64,000 nucleotides of DNA from Pachypanchax playfairii (taxonomy: Eukaryota; Chordata; Actinopteri; Cyprinodontiformes; Aplocheilidae). The position numbers were made by a program, and so were the translations under genes. Positions 39,030 to 51,325 of this stretch are shown here, in pieces. The notes beneath the pieces were generated by a model that saw nothing but the letters and a program-made list of their open reading frames with translations, had not been told where the DNA came from and made no database searches. The DNA lies in contig SSNP01000019.1 of the NCBI GenBank assembly GCA_006937955.1, positions 4,219,048 to 4,283,047 of the forward strand. Direction: 5' to 3'. Numbering within the stretch: position 1 is the first letter of the stretch; each line of letters begins with the position of its first letter.

Positions 39030-42000
39030 GATTTATTCAATAGGAGGTGTTTTGAGCTTTAAAAACTAGCGATAGAGCATCAGGTTAGCATATGACACAT
39101 AAAAAGTTAAAACAACTCACTTGGGCAGATGATTTCATACAGAATCGATTCAAATGTCTGTGACAGTATGAGCCGTCAATGCAATGAAGGAGTGGGTTGT
39201 TCTGGAAGTCCATGCATGGTTAAGGCTTCCCCAGTTTTAACTTTTTGCCTCCTTGTAAACTCGTGTTCAGACTTTTTCTTTGAAAAACCTACGCGTCAGT
39301 GTGACATACTCAGGCTCAGTCATATACACCATGAAACTAAAGCCTTCATTTACAAAAACATTGTTGGGGAAGATCTTTTGAAATGAAACAAGCAATAGAT
39401 TTACGTATTTGTTTTTACCTGTTCAGAGTTGGAGATAAAGTAGATAAAGTGATGCACTCCAGAAGCCGTTGACTGATAAACAGTATTTGCAGCAATAAAG
39501 CTAGGAAATGTTTGAAAAAAATTAAAACATCTTTATAAGACACTTGGAAGTTTTGGATCCAAACAAAATCTTGATAAGAATTGTGGATCTGAGGTGAATC
39601 TATTTTCCCTATAGCAAAGTTTAATATGAAATGTATGCAAGTGTAAACATTTCTAAAACTGCATGAATGTAAACAAGTATGTTTTTTTGTTTTTTTAGAT
39701 CAGACCTGTTTTAAGACAGCAAACTAGCCATTAGATTGTCAATCTAATCCAAACTAAACTTAAAATACTCAATGTTTATAACTTTTCACAAATCCCCAAT
39801 TAAAAACATCGGAACCATCCTTTTAATTACATTGTCTGTTGATAATTTAACCAAAACGCTAAGAGTAAAACTTTTATACTGGAGAGATCAAATTTGTTTG
39901 TCCTCAGGGTTCAGTTTTTTGTTTTATTTTCTGCACATGTAGTTGTTTTTTTTAAAAAAAACAACTCATTCACTTAATCATTTAAATCTTCTTACTGGAA
40001 ACAATGAACATGCTCCCTCAATTAGACAATCTGCAGATTTTCTTCTTCTGCTATCAGAAAGGCAAAAGTAAGGAAGACATACTGTACACAGCAAAATCTA
40101 CTGACATCCACATTCTTTGTCACTTGTCAGTGTTTTTTAACACTCCAAAAGATGCACTTAATAAGTGTGAAAAAGACAATCAGGATGATGGTGCTGATAC
40201 TGAAATGGCAACAGTGTTAACTAGGCATTTTGTAAGCAGTCAGCTTTTTTTAAACAGTCAGTTATTTATACTGAACTCATCTAAAGAACGTGTTTTAGAA
40301 AGTGTTTCACTCTGAGATGCAAAATTAGTTGATGCTGAAACATCAAATAAAAAATACTAACTACATATTTAGCAAACTGTGTTTATTTGACTTTTTTGTT
40401 CTTTTCTAATACAAATCAGCTTTCTTTGGTTTTCTTTACATTCCGTATGTATTAAACAGACTGTGAGCGCCTCTTAGCTGAAATTAAAGGATAAAATTTG
40501 ATGCCAGTGTAGTGATGGGATTAGATTTAAGTTAACTAGATACAAATGAAGTTGCTCCCAAATAAGACCTGTCAACATTTTATGCCCAGAGCAGCCCGTT
40601 ATTGTCACTGTCATTAATAAAGTATTATCGCTTCTTGTTGTCGGGCCCTCGTTGAAATTTATAATGGGGCCACAGTCATTTGGATTGTTAATGATTCACA
40701 AGCTTCTTTGTGAAATCTTTATGCCCGTGGTAATATGTGAACAATGACAGTGAATACATTGCGAGGCCCAGATGACATTCGCTGAATAGCATTATGGCTA
40801 ACATCTGCGTGTTTAAATTTAAGACAGAAGCAACTCCCCGTGTGCAAGAGATCAATTCCAGAAAGGTTTTGGAGAATCATTAATCAGTATCATCAGGGTG
40901 CTTTTTGTTTGTCGGTGAATGACAGAGTCGGGCTGCTTGTTTCAAACGTGAGCTTGTGATTCAGTGTGTCACTGCACATCACAATCTATGGACAATGCCT
41001 CTGCCAGTCTCAATGAAGAAAACTGTCAGATGTTTCAATGGGAGACACATCAAACAGATGAACAACTCACATTCCTCAGAATCTTGATAACAACGTTTTG
41101 ACACATCAGTTGGGCTCCCCAATCTCTCTCTCTCTCTCTCCCCCACCATCATGTCTCCGCCTTGATGGTACACTTTATTTCATGCACATCACCGTTAATG
41201 CATCCCTCTCCTCAGACGAGCTGTTGTGACTCACCGTGCAGGCAGCCAGGACATGTAGACAGGGTTGAACAGTTCAGCGGTTTCTGGCTCGATAAGCATG
41301 TAGCTTAATATTACCAGATAAAATATGTCTGATTTCATTCCACTTAAATGCAGCAACACTATTTTTTTTCCTTCTTCTAAATTCTGATGAAAAGCATCAT
41401 CAGGAGTGCTATCGCATCAGTGTGCAACTCACCAAACTGTGATACAGACAGGAGACTTTTGAGCAAGTTGTTCCTTAACATGGAAACTTTAAAGAACATG
41501 CAGGTAATAAGACGAGATCTCTGTGAAGTGAAGAAGTGTTTAACTTTCAGACACAATTACCATCAGGCTATAAAAAAAGCTCTCCCTTCTGTTAGATGTA
41601 GAAAAAAGCCAAATGCTAACATGATTTCAGTTAGCATAGCATTGGATGTTTGAGAAGTAGCAACATCTTGTCTGCATGACCTGCGTTTCTTACTGATCTT
41701 GTTTTATCAGGGATGTTATTGCTGCATTGTGACAAAAGAAAAACTGAATATGAATCACTTCAAACTGCAGGAGACGTTAATGGTCGTGGATATAAACAGA
41801 GGGATGCATCACTTTGCAGTAGTTCTGATAATGCCACCTGGCAGCTGTTTAATTTTGGGCTTAATAGATGTAATATTTCTAATTAAATTAAAGCAAAAGC
41901 TCATTTCTCTCAAGACTATACACCTATAGAATCAGTTAATCTTATAAAACAACATTTGATCCCTTTACTTTGCTGCATGATACTTGCTTGTGTAACTTCA

Positions 42001-45000
42001 GAGATATTATTGTAAGAAGAGAGGTTTGTTAACTAGAAAATCAATCTCAGGTCTCAATTCAGAAGAAATCCCCAGAACGTCCAAGCCACTTCCTTCTCTG
42101 TAATTCGTCAGAAAGTACAAGTTTTTACTCTTTGCATAAAGATTGCTGGAGCCAGTGTGTCAAAGTGCTGATGCCAAAAATACCTTGAACCTGTCTAAGG
42201 AACAATTTCATGAACCTGCAATATTTGACACCCTGAAAATAAGGAAAAGGAGTTGATCTCTCCACTGGGCCGATTGGGAACCAGCAGGGGGTTTGCTAAT
42301 GTCACTCGTCACCAATGGGATTCTCACATTGGTATCTATTTAGAATTCTATGAGATTGAAATCTTACAGTTTGTTTCTACCATTTAATGTCATTAAAGAT
42401 GGAAAATTGGCTAAGTCTGACTTTATGTCAAAGTAGAATTAGTTTTATTTTGAAGGAGATGAGTCTGTACAAACCTGTATTATCATCATTGTTTATTTTC
42501 AGTGCATTTCAGCAGCTGTTAAAACTTTTTAAACATATTTTTAATGAATTAAAACTTGGTGAATGTTGATGTGAATGTTAACCGATTGGTACCGAATCAA
42601 ATTGTCATTACCCGATAAAAGATTTGTCTCTGTAACCAACTTGTCCTATAGTTGCACACTGATTCTCAGTGTCTCGAATTAAACCAGTTGCATTACGTTG
42701 TATCTGGAATAAGAACTGAATCGCGTCAGGTCGTGTTGGTTTTTGGGTGCTCGGGTATCTTTAATGAGTTGGATCACTGACTGTATCAGAATCTGAGTCT
42801 ATCAGCCACCGAGCAGCGACGCAGAACCCCAGAGCGGGAACAAAAGAAAGCAAAAAAGTAAAAGCAAGTATTAGCCAAAGTGATCATATCTAGGTCTGAG
42901 TGTTAAAAAAGCCCAGGTGTTTGTCTCTGCACTGCAAGCGGATACTTGATATTATTGGAAACAGAAGGACAAACACGACTATAGGTAGAATAATGCTTTG
43001 TGTCGGCCGAAGCACGGTATATTTTTATAAGTCTCGCCTCTATAAATACAACAATAATGCTGACCAGGTGCAACCCTTCATTGTCTCTCTCTCTCTTTTT
43101 TTTTCTTTTAGAGGGGAGTTGTCTAGCAAGAAGATAATGTGTCATCATTTTAAGATGGTTCCAGGAAATTACTTTAGTTTCCTCCAGTGGTCTGTTCACT
43201 CCCTAGATCACAGTCTAATAAAACACTTTAGCTGTAAGATGAAGTGGAACATTCACAACAGAAGCCCTGCTGTAAAAAAAAAAGTAAGAAAAACAGTAAA
43301 AACTGCATCGAGTGAGTGTAGATCAAAAAATACTACATGTAACATCACAGATGAAGAAATGCTTCAAAAGAAAAAGAGAGCGATCGAGTGAGGGGGGGGG
43401 GGTCTATATGGTTTTACTTTGGTGTACCTTATAAAACTGTCAATGAACGTATTTAAAAATACTGGTAAAAGACTGCACTTCAGTCAGAAAGCTCCAGCTG
43501 AAATACTCTTTCACTTGCTCGGCTTTTTTAACGCACACACCATGACATCTGAAATTTGCATAGTGGTAAAGATCAATGTAGCTGGTGGAGGCTGCTGTGA
43601 CACTTATTCAAAACAGCCCCTTTATTTTGCTTTTGTGTAGTCTGCAGCAAAAAAAAAAGTAAGCAGGCAGTGAGTGATGTGGGTAAAAAAAAGAAGAAGT
43701 CAGACACCTCCTCGGTTGTAGTCAACCTCAAAGAGCATTTTGTCATGTACAGTATCTTTACTTGGTACCTGCAACCTTCTCTCGCCAGTGAATCGATGCC
43801 TGTTTCACACTATTTGATGCTGTTTGATGTCGGTGGAGGTGTAAAAAAAAAAAAAGCTCTAAAACTAGTATAGCTTTTTGGGATCTTTTTTTTTAAGTAG
43901 ATAAATGACAGTTTTTTATGTGGGGAGAGTAATAATTGAGTTAGATGTCACCACCGTATGAAGGCTGTCCTTCAAGCTTTACCTGATTCCCAGGGACAAC
44001 TTGACAAACCTCACTTTTGAATTTGGTTGAAAGCACGTCTAATTGAATTTTGATACGTAATTAAATCAAGCAATAAATCAGCCCAGATCCCAGTGCAACC
44101 GACAATTCAACACTCCTGAGCACCAAAAGCTAATTATGATGAAGTTATTATCTCGGCCGAAGGGAGTTCTCTGAATTGCTTCGCCTGCATCGTGTAAAAA
44201 AAAAAAAAAAAATTACAAAAAAAATCATTTCAACCATGATACACTCAACCTTGAGAAAAGGGCATCTCTTACATGTCGGATCCAAAAGATCCCATAAATG
44301 TCACCCGTGTGGTTTGTAATGTGTCCATGCTGAAACACGGCCCCCCCTCCCGCCTTGGAGCCAGTGATTACTTTAGCGGTTTGTGAGAATGAAATGTTTG
44401 TGGCTCGCTTGCAAACATCACACGCTCACATGTGCCAAAGTCGGAAAATAATCTTATCTGTTTGTAGTCAGCAATTAGAGCTGGTTGTAATTTCTGTCAA
44501 TAATCCCTTGATGTGTAGGAAGTGACTATATTGATTTAACATGGATTTAGAGCATCATCCCCATCATCTGGTTCCCAGTCTCATATGGTTAATCAATTAC
44601 ATCCCCTGTGATTCCAGTACGCTTCAGATGCCATGCTCCGTGCATGTAATCTCATGACATAGGGTATTAAATGAAGCCTAATTATAACTTTGCAGCCGTG
44701 TGCCATAATCACGCTCTTTTAATACCTTTTCCTAAGAAGATGAACTGGTGTGTCAAGAAAGAGACGAGCAACGCACAATTTGAAAGTTTGTTAATTCTGT
44801 CACATGATCCTGGTAAACAAATGTGCATAAATGCATAAAACACGGTTTAATGATCTGCCTGCTTTAAAACTGATGTTTAGTATTTAAAAAAAGTGTAATT
44901 CTTCACCTCTCAAGACTGATTTGACTGGTACGGTTTTCATAAATGATCCATGAAACAATTATTGAGGCTGCCTTCCTCAACACGAGTCGATTCCTTTAAG

Positions 45001-46474
45001 AAAAAAAAAAAAATCCTTCAACGTGGGATCTGCATCTGCCAGGCAGCTTCATCCGTGTTCTCTTTGTTAAATTCACCCAATTTGTTGGTCCAATTGAAAC
45101 AGCGAAAGGTTATAGTGTGGAGTAATTAACAGCCACTAGCCTAATGAAATCAGGAGGCTGGGGAGGGGTCAATACCACACTAAGAGATGGAGGGCTGTCC
45201 AGGGGAAACACATGTATACGGGCCACTTAATAATAATGAGCTGATGAAAAAGCAACACGAGCAAATAAAAAACCGTTCGAACACATGGTGACATTCCTCT
45301 AATAGCATTAAAAGAAAAGTTGTTCCTTTTGCTTGCTGAAAAAGTTTGCAGGATTTGCACCGCTCCCTGTGGTTTGCTGAAAGGGCTTCCCTTTATTGAA
45401 TATCAATAGGAACATCAATACATGTTGGACAACAACACCAATGCAGAGGTAAATGGTTATTCTATTTATCTAAGGCTACACTTAAGTCTATTGAAGACTT
45501 TATTAGCCCCTTCTGATGAGGAGGTGTTTTGTTTTGTAACTGTTTCATCATTCTGTCTGAGACTTGCTGCGATTGCCAGAAATACAAAGGACAAAGGTTT
45601 AAACTCTGCTCGCCGATGGAAATGCGTGGCTACGTTTTCCACTTTTGTATTTGTATTTTGCATTTGTATTCCAGACACATCTGCCTGCAATTGTTTGATT
45701 GTGTTGCGGCCGCCTGGGATTTGTTATTTTGTTCGTTCAGACACATCCCTCTCATCCACGGGGAAATCCACTTGACAGCAGGCCATATGATTTTCCTCCA
45801 AACCCTCGCTAAACAGATTAAGTTGTAGGCTGTGGTGCTGCTTTAACATTTTGGTACAATGCATTCTAGTGCTGACTATTATTTTCACAGACTCCATGTG
45901 GCAGAGATGCAGCAGACTTCAGGGAAAATGACTTTGGAGCCATAAGGAACAAGTCAAACCAAATATGAGAAATGCACGGGCAAGTTTCAGCAAGGCCAGA
46001 TACTGTAGCCAGTTAGCTCCTTGTCATGCTTTACGCATCTTGCCACCTTCAAAAGTATTTACACTATAAAATAAACTGTTATGTGGGAGGCTTCAGAGAT
46101 GGGAGCAGCAGCTCTCATTAGTGTTAAACTATTAGGAGCAGGAGGACCCCAGGGAAAAGGGGTTTTAAGGCTTTAAGTGCAGCTTGAAGTTATCACATCA
46201 TACATTAAAAGTGCCTTACAATCAGCTTCAAGGTAGCCTTTTCTGGTTTGCAGGCTACTCTAAAGTTTACTTGGTGCTTTGATAAGGAAACTGAAAGAAT
46301 TTCTTTTAAATTAAAGATCCCATGCAAATGGGTTATTGGGATTTGCAATGATGTGTGTAACAATATTTGGTGTAGTTTTTGCAATATTCCAGTTTGATAA
46401 AAGACTGAAGTCTCTTTACCAGTGATGTCTAGTAATAGTTCCCAAGGGCCCCTTTTCTGCATGTTAAAAGGTTT
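39030..46474. other. Large intron interior with possible conserved non-coding blocks
   Basis: No supported exon, including in the 103-codon (40004) and 163-codon (42900) frames. Stretches 40570-40900, 43970-44180 and 44450-44760 carry many TAAT and ATTA homeodomain cores and no repeat signature. They are candidates for conserved enhancers. Homopolymers are frequent. Confidence 0.45.
39941..39966. repeat. Perfect 26-bp AT palindrome
   Basis: AGTTG, eight T, eight A, CAACT form a perfect inverted repeat with no spacer. Confidence 0.8.
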
Positions 46475-46482
46475 CTCTAGAA

Positions 46483-46700
46483 CAGGAGTGTCAAGCTCCA
46501 GGCCTCGAGGGCCACTTTCCTGCATGTTTTAGATGTTTCCCTGTTTCAACACACCTGATTCAAATCCTCTGCATTTCAACAAGTTCTGCAGAAGCCTGTT
46601 AATGACTCCATAAAGTCATTTGAATCAGGTGTGTTGAAGCAGGGAAACATCTAAAACATGCAGGATAGTGGCCCTCGAGGCCTGGAGCTTGACACACCTG
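46483..46700. mobile_element. hAT-type MITE with very long inverted repeats
   Basis: The left arm starts CAGGAGTGTCAAGCTCCAGG and the right arm is its near-perfect reverse complement for about 83 bp, through cctcgagggccac and tgattcaaat. Only a few mismatches are visible. The 8-bp flanks are ctctagaa (46475-46482) and ctctaaaa (46701-46708). This is an abundant fish element type. The transcribed + strand would fold into a long hairpin. Confidence 0.82.
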
Positions 46701-46730
46701 CTCTAAAACTTGGAGACATGTTGAACAGCC

Positions 46731-47013
46731 AGGGTTGTATGATGGCGCAATGGGTATCACTGTTGCCTTGCAGCGAGAAAGTCCTAGGTTCAAAACTGGG
46801 CTTCCTCCCACAGACTTAAAAAAACATGCTTGAGGTTAATTGGCAGCTCTAAATTGTGAGTGTGTGTAAATGGTTGTTTGTCTATATGTGGCCCTGTGAT
46901 GGACTGACAACCTGTCCTGGGTGTAACTCACCTTTTGCACAATGACCGCTGCAAATAGGCTCCCTGCAACCCTGAATATGAATAAGCAGGTATAGATAAT
47001 GATGGATGGATAT
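46731..47013 (+). mobile_element. tRNA-headed SINE with L2-like tail
   Basis: The head carries an A-box match (tggcgcaatgg, from 46743) and, about 45 nt on, a B-box match (ggttcaaaac), as in a tRNA-derived polymerase III promoter. The body includes cttcctcccacagac, ggttaattggcagctctaaa and gccctgtgatggactgacaa, and ends in a (GATG)n-like tail (tgatggatggat). The body and tail are the conserved 3' sequence shared with fish L2-clade LINEs. It lies about 30 bp after the hAT MITE. Confidence 0.75.
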
Positions 47014-47169
47014 TAAACAGCTAATTTAACCACCAAATAGGCGTGTTGACAATGAAAATGCAACACCAATTTAATGAAAAATTTCAATAATTAGGACAAT
47101 AAACAATCAAAATTATATTAAAACCATTGAACTATTTGAATTTTGGTCACAAGCAATTAATATCTCACT

Positions 47170-47925
47170 TGTTATAGGCTGCTCTTTGAACAGACTTAGT
47201 TTGGAGAAACCGAGTTTAGTTCTAACTAGACTGACAAGCTAATAGCTACAAAACACTACAAAAACACTTTAATCTCAATAAAATAGCAGTAGTTAATGTG
47301 AATGTAGTTTTTTAATGTTTGTAAAGCTCTAAAGAACTCATTATTAGCAAGGTGTAGAAAATTTAGCTTGGCATGTAGCACTTTGGGCAACATTTCTGCC
47401 ATATTAGCCATATAGTGCTAAACCTGCAGCTGAAAAAGAGTTTATAAAACGCACTTTGCATGACATTTTTTAGATTGAAGTTGTTTTAAAATGCAGAGAA
47501 TCCTCACTGATCTTGGCTCTATTTATACAAGCTGATGCTCCTCAGTTCAGTCAGAACTAATCTCTATTTCTCAAAGCTGAGGTCTTTACAAAAACTATCT
47601 GCAACAGGCAAGATATTAATTGTTTTTGACCTTTTTTTTTTTACAGAAACCCACTTCGAAAGATCCGAACTGTTTTTTTAAGCTAACCCCATAATTTGGG
47701 ATCATTTGAAACTCAATGTACTTTCCAAGGGTTGATATAGTTTAAGGCAGCAGATGTCACCATAACTTGCTTACATTTGTTTTTCTTCTTCTCTCTTATT
47801 CAGTTGAAATGAATAAAGTGAACATGACTTAGATAACTGCATAAAAACCTTTTTTCAGTCATTTATTTCACACAGCCCCTCAGAAGTTGAGTTTTGATCT
47901 AAACATAGAGGGTGGAGAGTTTTTT
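47170..47925. repeat. Unclassified interspersed repeat, copy B (longest)
   Basis: Sequence from gctctttgaacagacttagt onward, and especially 47460-47925, recurs at 50027-50463 and, more diverged, at 9025-9640. Shared words include cagtcagaactaatct, tatttctcaaagctgag, gcaagatatta and ggatcatttgaaactcaatg. No ORF and no clear termini were found. The family is unknown to me. Confidence 0.7.
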
Positions 47926-49837
47926 GTAGGTTTGTTATTTCTGCTTGGGAGTTTTGAACTACATTTTTTTTTTTCAGATTTACTTTTCAGGTCTATTTTC
48001 ATGATAGATGCAACATTTTCAACAACAGAGAAGTACCACTGAAACCTTCGGACTGTTTTGGAGTCAGTCCATTTGAAAACCTTTGCAAGGTCTTGATTCT
48101 AAATTTGAATCTTACACTTTTCATACTCAAGGCCCAGCTTTTGCAAAAGAACTGCGAGTTTTGGAAGTTTATTCTAAATGAAACAATTCTGTTCAGCTTT
48201 AAACCTTCAGCTCAGGGTATAATTACTTATAAAATGGACTTCATACAGTAATTAAAAAAGCTTGAAAAAAAGCTTATTGTCATTTGACCCACTATAGCTA
48301 CACATCTCCTGATTTAGTCACCCGCGTAAACGTGGTAATGCATTTATTAAATGGATAATTGGGCCCAAAGAGGTTCCATATGCAGGGAAATTTTATGCTC
48401 CGCCTCTGGCCTGGTGCTCCACGTTAGTGCAGGAATAAATTTTAATTAATTTTGATTCATTTTTAGACTTTACATGCAAACATGTATGTACTGACTGTGA
48501 CAGAGTCCTTTTTTTGGCTCTCACATAACCCCCAAGGTGAAAGTAAATATATTTTTTAATATCTTTAATATGCACACAGTGGGCTCATTATTTTCTATGC
48601 TTCATGCCTAGTTTCCACTCTAAATGTAGTATCAGCTACCCTCAGTCACCTACGCACAGCTGGATTGCACATTTTCCTACCTTTGTCTATGCGTTTTGAT
48701 TATTCCACCTCTATGGCAATCTGCCATGCTGAAACTCAGACCTTTGCTGGTGAAGAGGTGTTGTTGCAGCACCTCCAGTTCATGTTGGAACTCTGTTCTG
48801 AGAAGGAAAAATCCTGTGTTATACTCTGTTTGCTCGCCTCAAAATATGGATCAGATATAATCCTTTGTATAAATTGCTACATGTATACGAGTCCTTTCAC
48901 TCTTGTCTACAGTCACGTCTGGTGCATTGTACAGCTGCTCTATCCTAACATTATGATACATTTGGATAGAGAAACAGAGCACAATAAGGTCTGGTGTTTT
49001 TAATCAATTATTTATTCAATATTTTAATGATTAGAGTGCCTGGGGTGATCAAAGGCAAGGCTCTAGCTTCACTGCCTTTGCTTGCGAAGACATCCCTCTG
49101 TACTTTGATGTGGTTCACCAACAAACGCACTCATCTTAAGCATAACTCTCTCTCTCTCTCTCTCTGGCTACGGTTTGAGGGCTCTGGAACTGCTAGTTTT
49201 AGAGGAGTGAATTCATAGAGAAGGTCACTGACCAATCCATACCGAAAAGCAAAAAAAAAACCTTCCCATTTATCGTCTGTAACAATTACATCTATGGCTA
49301 CTACGAATGTCATCTAAATACGAGACAACCCTAGGTCACCTTCTCAGATCCTTTATGTACTGAATGTTATCATATATTTAATTGGTTGGCAAGGTCTTTG
49401 AGATGGAAAAAAATATGTCACAAAACCATGAATAAAACATCAGTCGGTGAAGAAACAACAGTCTGATGGCAGTTTCAAGCAAAAAAAAAAAAAGGGCAGT
49501 AAATGTCCAGTCATTTAATGCAAATGAGAAAGTTGTCAGAGCAATCTGGCAAATGATGGTGTCAAATATATAAAAAAATGTTTAAAGAAGGAAAGAAAAG
49601 TCAGATACTTTCACCATCAAAATATTTCCAAACAAACGACTGCAGAAAAGACGAGCAGGAATTATTACTGTATGCATTTTAGACATGGAATTTGTTTAGC
49701 ATTGTAGAAAAGCCCTTCATGAATTAACCTTCTATACGAGTTCCTTAATCAACATGTCAACAGTTATTTCGAGTGCTGGAGAAATTCTCGGAACTTTATT
49801 TTAATAAACTGTTTTTGTTTGGTATTTGGTCAGAAAT
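47926..49837. other. Non-coding interval
   Basis: No exon or classified repeat was recognised apart from the CT microsatellite. Confidence 0.5.
49146..49166. repeat. (CT)n microsatellite
   Basis: About ten CT units. Similar short CT runs occur near 15193-15208, 41123-41138 and 43081-43093. Confidence 0.9.
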
Positions 49838-50021
49838 ATTCATCTTCTGTAACCACTTGTTCCTGTTCAGGGTCATAGGGAGCTGGTGTCTATCTCCAGC
49901 GATCACACCTGAACAGGTCACCTGTCCATCACAGGGCCACATGGAAATGAGCAACCTCTCACACACACTCACCCCTAGGGACAATTTAGAGTTTCCAACT
50001 AACCCATGTGCATATTTTTGG
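49838..50021 (-). mobile_element. L2/SINE tail fragment, reverse orientation
   Basis: The reverse complement contains gccctgtgatggacaggtga and ccctgaacaggaacaagtg, followed by the aattgtccct segment of the same family as 46731-47013. The head is missing here. The copy-C repeat begins just after it. Confidence 0.7.
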
Positions 50022-50026
50022 CGCAT

Positions 50027-50463
50027 GACATTTTTTCGATTAAAGTTGTTTTAAAATGCAGAGAATCATCACTGATCTTGGCTCTGTTTAGACAAGCTGA
50101 TGCTCCTCAATTCAGTCAGAACTAATCTCTATTTCTCAAAGCTGAGGTCTTTCCAAAAACTATCTGCAACAGGTAAGATATTGTTTTTAATATTTCCACA
50201 GAAACATACTTCAAAAGATCCAAACTGGTTTTTTTTTTAAGCTAGCCCCATAATTTGGGATCATTTGAAACTCAATGTACTTCCCCAGGGTTGACATTGT
50301 TTAAAGCAGCGGGTGTTACCATGACATTTATTTAGTTTTTCTTATTCTCTCTTATTCATTTGAAATGAACCAAGTGAACATGAATTAGATAACTGCATAA
50401 AAACTTTCTTTCAGTCTTTTATTTCATACAGCGGCTCAGACGTTGAGTTTCAGTCTAAACATA
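50027..50463. repeat. Unclassified interspersed repeat, copy C
   Basis: This stretch matches copy B (47460-47925) nearly throughout, with small indels, from gcatgacatttttt to taaacatagaggg. It sits between two related fragments of an L2/SINE body, each containing an approximately 45-bp segment (49977-50021 and 50465-50509). Confidence 0.75.
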
Positions 50464-50464
50464 G

Positions 50465-50662
50465 AGGGACAATTTAGAGCTACCAATTAACCTACATGTG
50501 TATTTTTGGTCTGTGGGAGGAAGCCGGGGTCCTCGGAGAAAATCCACACATGCAGGGGGAGAACATGCAAACTCCATGCAGAAAAGACCCGGTAGGTCTT
50601 GGACCCAGGACCATCTTTGTTGCAGCAATGCTACCAACTGCGCCACCGTGCAGCCCCTGATG
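50465..50662 (-). mobile_element. tRNA-headed SINE, head and 5' body, reverse orientation
   Basis: Read on the - strand it begins ggctgcacggtggcgcagtt, with an A box in tggcgcagttgg and a B box in gggtccaagac. It continues through the conserved ttctccccctgcatgtgtgg segment to gctctaaattgtccct. It lacks the L2-like 3' tail, which is represented on the other side of copy C at 49838-50021. Confidence 0.75.
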
Positions 50663-51325
50663 TAAGAAACCAAACTTTTGGCTCAGGACAAGGAGAAAAT
50701 ATGATGTGATGTTCTAACAACTATGTTTCGGTATGAAAAATAGAAATGACTTACATTACAACAAATCCATAACTTAGAGTGTTCAGACTTCACTGTTTCA
50801 CAACAGGAAGGTGTAGGAAGTGGTCCCTTCATGTTTTTTCACAGGTCATGCAGTGACATGCGACAGAGGTCGCGTCACCAGGTTGTCTTATACCTCCAAC
50901 AAGCTTCTTTCTGGTTTTCGTAGTTTCAAATACTGGATTCAAATTTTAGTTTAAACATTTTTTAGAACCTTTCTACTTAAGTGTTGGTCAGTGGTGTATG
51001 CTGAATTTGGGATCTATCTGCACAGCACGAGATTGCTGAGCAGCTAGCTTAAAAAAGTATACCTATTTTTCATTATTACATCTTTTTCCTTTGCTCTGTA
51101 AGTATGTTACTGGGATTCTAAATCTATTTCTGCCTACAAGCAGGACACTTGGTGGGGAGAGAAGAAGCTGATCTAAAAAAAAAACTACAAAAAAACTGTA
51201 CTGACCTGACTTTAAATTCGATCTCCCTCTCTGTGCTAAGATGTTCCACATTGTTTGTCTGACTTCTACTTGAATCCCATTTCTTATTATTAGAGTTTGT
51301 AAGAAGCTGTCAACAATGTGCAAAC
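50663..51325. other. Non-coding interval
   Basis: Nothing recognisable was seen between the SINE head and the foldback element. Confidence 0.5.

Noticed and set aside
40004..40315. 103-codon open frame starting with ATG
   Set aside because: It has no recognisable domain, and low-complexity AT-rich codons dominate. Treated as chance.
42281..42294. Second CTCF-like word (ccagcagggggttt)
   Set aside because: It matches the first 11 positions but loses the essential GGC and following bases of the core.
42900..43391. 163-codon open frame on the + strand
   Set aside because: Composition and codon use are AT-driven, it overlaps an antisense frame, no domain is recognisable and there is no splice or promoter context.
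46205..46525. 106-codon - strand frame
   Set aside because: It runs into the inverted repeat of the hAT MITE, and no family match is recognisable.
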